Assembly: GCA_022577435.1 (NCBI GenBank)
Contig: JAKOON010000017.1
Location: forward strand, 2,449,501-2,513,500
Source of the DNA: Embiotoca jacksoni
Taxonomy: Eukaryota > Chordata > Actinopteri > Embiotocidae
Direction of reading: 5' to 3'
DNA: 64,000 bases
This document shows, one piece after another, positions 61,832 to 64,000 of the stretch. A program made the position numbers and the translations under genes. The first letter of the stretch is position 1. Every line of letters starts with the position of its first letter. Below the pieces are notes generated by a model. The model saw nothing but the letters and a program-made list of their open reading frames with translations. It searched no databases and had not been told where the DNA came from.

Positions 61832-62884
61832 CTCCCAGTCTCCTCTCATAATATGAATCATGGAATAATGTTATGCTTTTAAGAGAGCACTTTGGCTAGC
61901 ATCTCCATAAAACCTATCACATGATGGTCAGTCTATTGTGATTCATGTAATTCTTCAGTGATACTTTTCCCTCATGTGTTATCATTCTAGCAAGACAGAA
62001 AAAACATGAAAGTAGTGGAATGCAATGTATGCCTCCACATACATACACAATAAGGTTCTGCATTCACCATTTCACCTTCCATTAGAACTGAGGTGTTCAT
62101 TGGTCGTTTTATATTTCTTAACCATCCATCTACTTATTCTGCATCATGTAGAGAGAGCTGACTTTTAAATTTCAAAAGGAAAACTGCTCTGCAACGAGGC
62201 ACTGAAAAGTTACACACAGTTATTTCTGCAGCAGAAAGTGCTGTTTATCAATAATGAGTGGGGTAGGTCAGGAATAAAAGTAGGGTTAAATTTGCAGCAT
62301 CCTAGCTGTTTTAGTGAAATGTGATACATCAGCGAGGTGGTTCTGCATGGCAATAGATCTAAGAGAGAACTTGAACAACTGACAAAAACAATTTAAAATT
62401 ACTGTCTACTGCACTAAAATTTTAAAAGTAATGATGTTTATTATCAAATACTTTAAAGGTGCAATTGAGGAACCTTCTTCTTGTGTGCTTTATCATTTAT
62501 TATACAACATTTTCTATGTTATGGCAATTTTCACTGAATGTATGTTTGTTGGTAACAATAAGCAGCCTCTATATAAATTCAATAATCAATAAACACAGCT
62601 GAAATGTACTTTAGTGGCATTCACATAAAAATCTGTCTACAAAAATGGGCTTTAGTTTCAAATGGCTCTCTTTGTGAGTGTATTATTGAAATTGACATAA
62701 GTATATTATGTAATTAAGCGTAAAGTATGTTCTTGTTCCTAAACAAGCTGCATTAGGACAAAAGGTACTGAAAAACCATCCACCTTAAGCCTTTTTAAAT
62801 AAACAAGATTATTATTGAACAATGCCAATCATTCATGTTCCCTTTGGTCATTGCCTGTGAGGGTGTAAAACAAGTATATCTCTC
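61832..62884. other. intergenic sequence
   Basis: AT-rich sequence, nothing recognised. Confidence 0.45.
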
Positions 62885-64000
62885 GAACCTCAGATTCAAG
62901 AGGAGCAGTGCGGATTCCGTTCTGGTCGTGGAACAGTGGACCAGCTCTGGGAGTTTGCCTGTCCAGTCTAAATGTGCTTTGTGGACTTGGAGAAGGTTTT
63001 CGACCGGGTACCTCTAGGGTTTTTGTGGGGAGCGCTGCAGGAGTACGGGGTGCCAGAGCCGTTGCAATGGGCCATCCGGTCTCTATACAACTGCAGTAGG
63101 AGCTGTGTTCGTATTCCTGGCAATAAGTCGGACACGTTTCCGGTGGGTGTTGGCCTCCGCCAGGGCTGTTCTGTGTCACCGATCCTGTTTGTGACCTTCA
63201 TGGACAGGATATCTAGGCACAGCTGGGGGGAGGAGAACCTCAGGTTTGGGGGTCTCTGGATCGCCTCTCTGCTGTTTGCAGATGATGTGGTCTTGTTGGC
63301 CTCTTCAGACCATGACCTCCAGCATTCACTGGGGCAGTTTGCAGTCGAGTGTGAAGCGGCAGGGATGAGAGTTTGCATCTCCAAATCTGAGGCCATGGTG
63401 TTCTGCTGGAACCTGGTGGATTGCTCCCTCCAGGTGAGGATGGAGTGCCTGTCCCAAGCGAGGGAGTTTAAGTATCTCGGGGTCTTGTTCGCGAGTAGGA
63501 TGGAGCGGGAGATCGATATGCGGATGGGGGCGGTGGCAGCAGTAAAACAGGCACTGCACCTGACCGTGTTGGTAAAAAGGGAGCTGGGCCGAAAGGTGAA
63601 GCTTTCCATTTACCGGTCAATCTATATTCTGACCCTCACCGATGGTCAAAAGCTCTGGGTCATGACCGAAAGAACAAGATCGGGGCTACAAGCGAATGAA
63701 ATGATTTTCCTCCGTAGGGTGGCCGAGCTCAGCCTTAGAGATAGGGTAAGGCTCTCGGACATCAGGAGGGAACTCGGAGTAGAGCCGCTACTCCTTCGCA
63801 TCGAAAGGAGTCAGCTGGGGTGGTTCGGGCATCTGATCAGGATGCCTCCTGGGTGCCTCCCACTAGAGGTTTTCCAGGCACGCCCAACTGGCAGGAGACC
63901 CCGGGGAAGTCCCAGAACATGCTGGAGGGATTATATATCCCAGCTGGCCTGGGAACGCCTCGGGATCCCCCAGAATGAGCTGGAAAGTGTTGCGGGGGAG
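62885..64000 (+). mobile_element. LINE (non-LTR retrotransposon), reverse-transcriptase part, runs off right edge
   Basis: After a 5' break near 62885 the sequence encodes EEQCGFRSGRGTVDQLWEF and then a TAA at 62969-62971. From ATG 62972 the frame is open for 343 codons to the window edge: FVDLEKVFDRV, GVGLRQGCSVSPILF, the LLFADDVVLLAS catalytic box (FADD), KSEAMVF, EFKYLGVLF, then a C-terminal WFGHLIRM...PTGRRPRG region. A few residues before the TAA appear to be missing relative to the family form I remember. The same family has a 3' fragment at 16101-16518. It is CR1/L2/Rex1-like by general appearance, with the clade not fixed. The element is 5' truncated with at least one premature stop, so it is not autonomous. 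Confidence 0.88.
62972..64000 (+). pseudogene. LINE reverse transcriptase ORF remnant (open to edge)
   Basis: This long open frame holds reverse-transcriptase motifs from just before the first catalytic aspartate region (VDLEKVFDRV) through FADD to the end of the C-terminal domain, with no in-frame stop inside the window. Fingers-domain and endonuclease sequence expected upstream are absent, so it is an N-terminally truncated remnant. The relatively intact frame suggests a fairly recent insertion. Confidence 0.8.

Overview
This looks like teleost fish nuclear DNA, probably from a percomorph-type genome. It is AT-rich, with intron-split vertebrate genes, many GT/CA, GATA and TCTA microsatellites, fish-type LINE 3' ends, tRNA-derived SINEs, MITEs and LTR fragments. 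No bacterial, organellar or CRISPR features were seen. Family names rest on recognising protein and repeat sequence by eye; no database search was possible.

Three genes can be supported. (1) celf5, minus strand: only the first coding exon (4367-4724) is present, and everything to its left in the window is intron 1. (2) creb3l3 (CREB-H), plus strand: a complete gene of ten coding exons from 19926 to 25994, giving about 441 residues. It has an acidic N-terminal activation region, a basic leucine zipper, one ER membrane segment, and a lumenal tail with a possible site-1 protease motif. (3) An intronless relaxin-3 receptor-like GPCR (rxfp3 family), plus strand, 34643-35842, 399 residues, with a TATA box and a 10-codon upstream ORF. 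Human CELF5 and CREB3L3 both lie on 19p13.3, so finding them together fits conserved synteny. celf5 and creb3l3 are arranged head to head about 15 kb apart.

The rest is non-coding. 4.9-19.7 kb is intergenic DNA with a MITE-like/SINE composite (9.6-10.1 kb), a LINE 3' tail with TCTA repeats (13.9 kb), a 5'-truncated LINE with a 9-bp target-site duplication (16.1-16.5 kb) and a MITE-like repeat (17.5 kb). 26-34 kb has an LTR fragment, a GATA array joined to a LINE 3' end, and a second copy of a 170-bp repeat also found in creb3l3 intron 8. 36-62.8 kb is a large gene-poor stretch with LTRs at 37.9-38.5 and 39.2-39.6 kb, several MITEs and a nested LTR-in-MITE insertion at 58 kb. A LINE reverse-transcriptase ORF begins at 62.9 kb and runs off the right edge.

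The most useful observations are a stop-free 93-bp frame-preserving intron in creb3l3, a possible alternative last exon in the same gene, GT-rich tracts in the presumed 5' leader of celf5 (whose product belongs to a GU-binding family), the rxfp3 uORF, and two unexplained exon-like segments on the minus strand (3667-3801 and 40156-40320). Nothing seen here amounts to a clearly new biological system.
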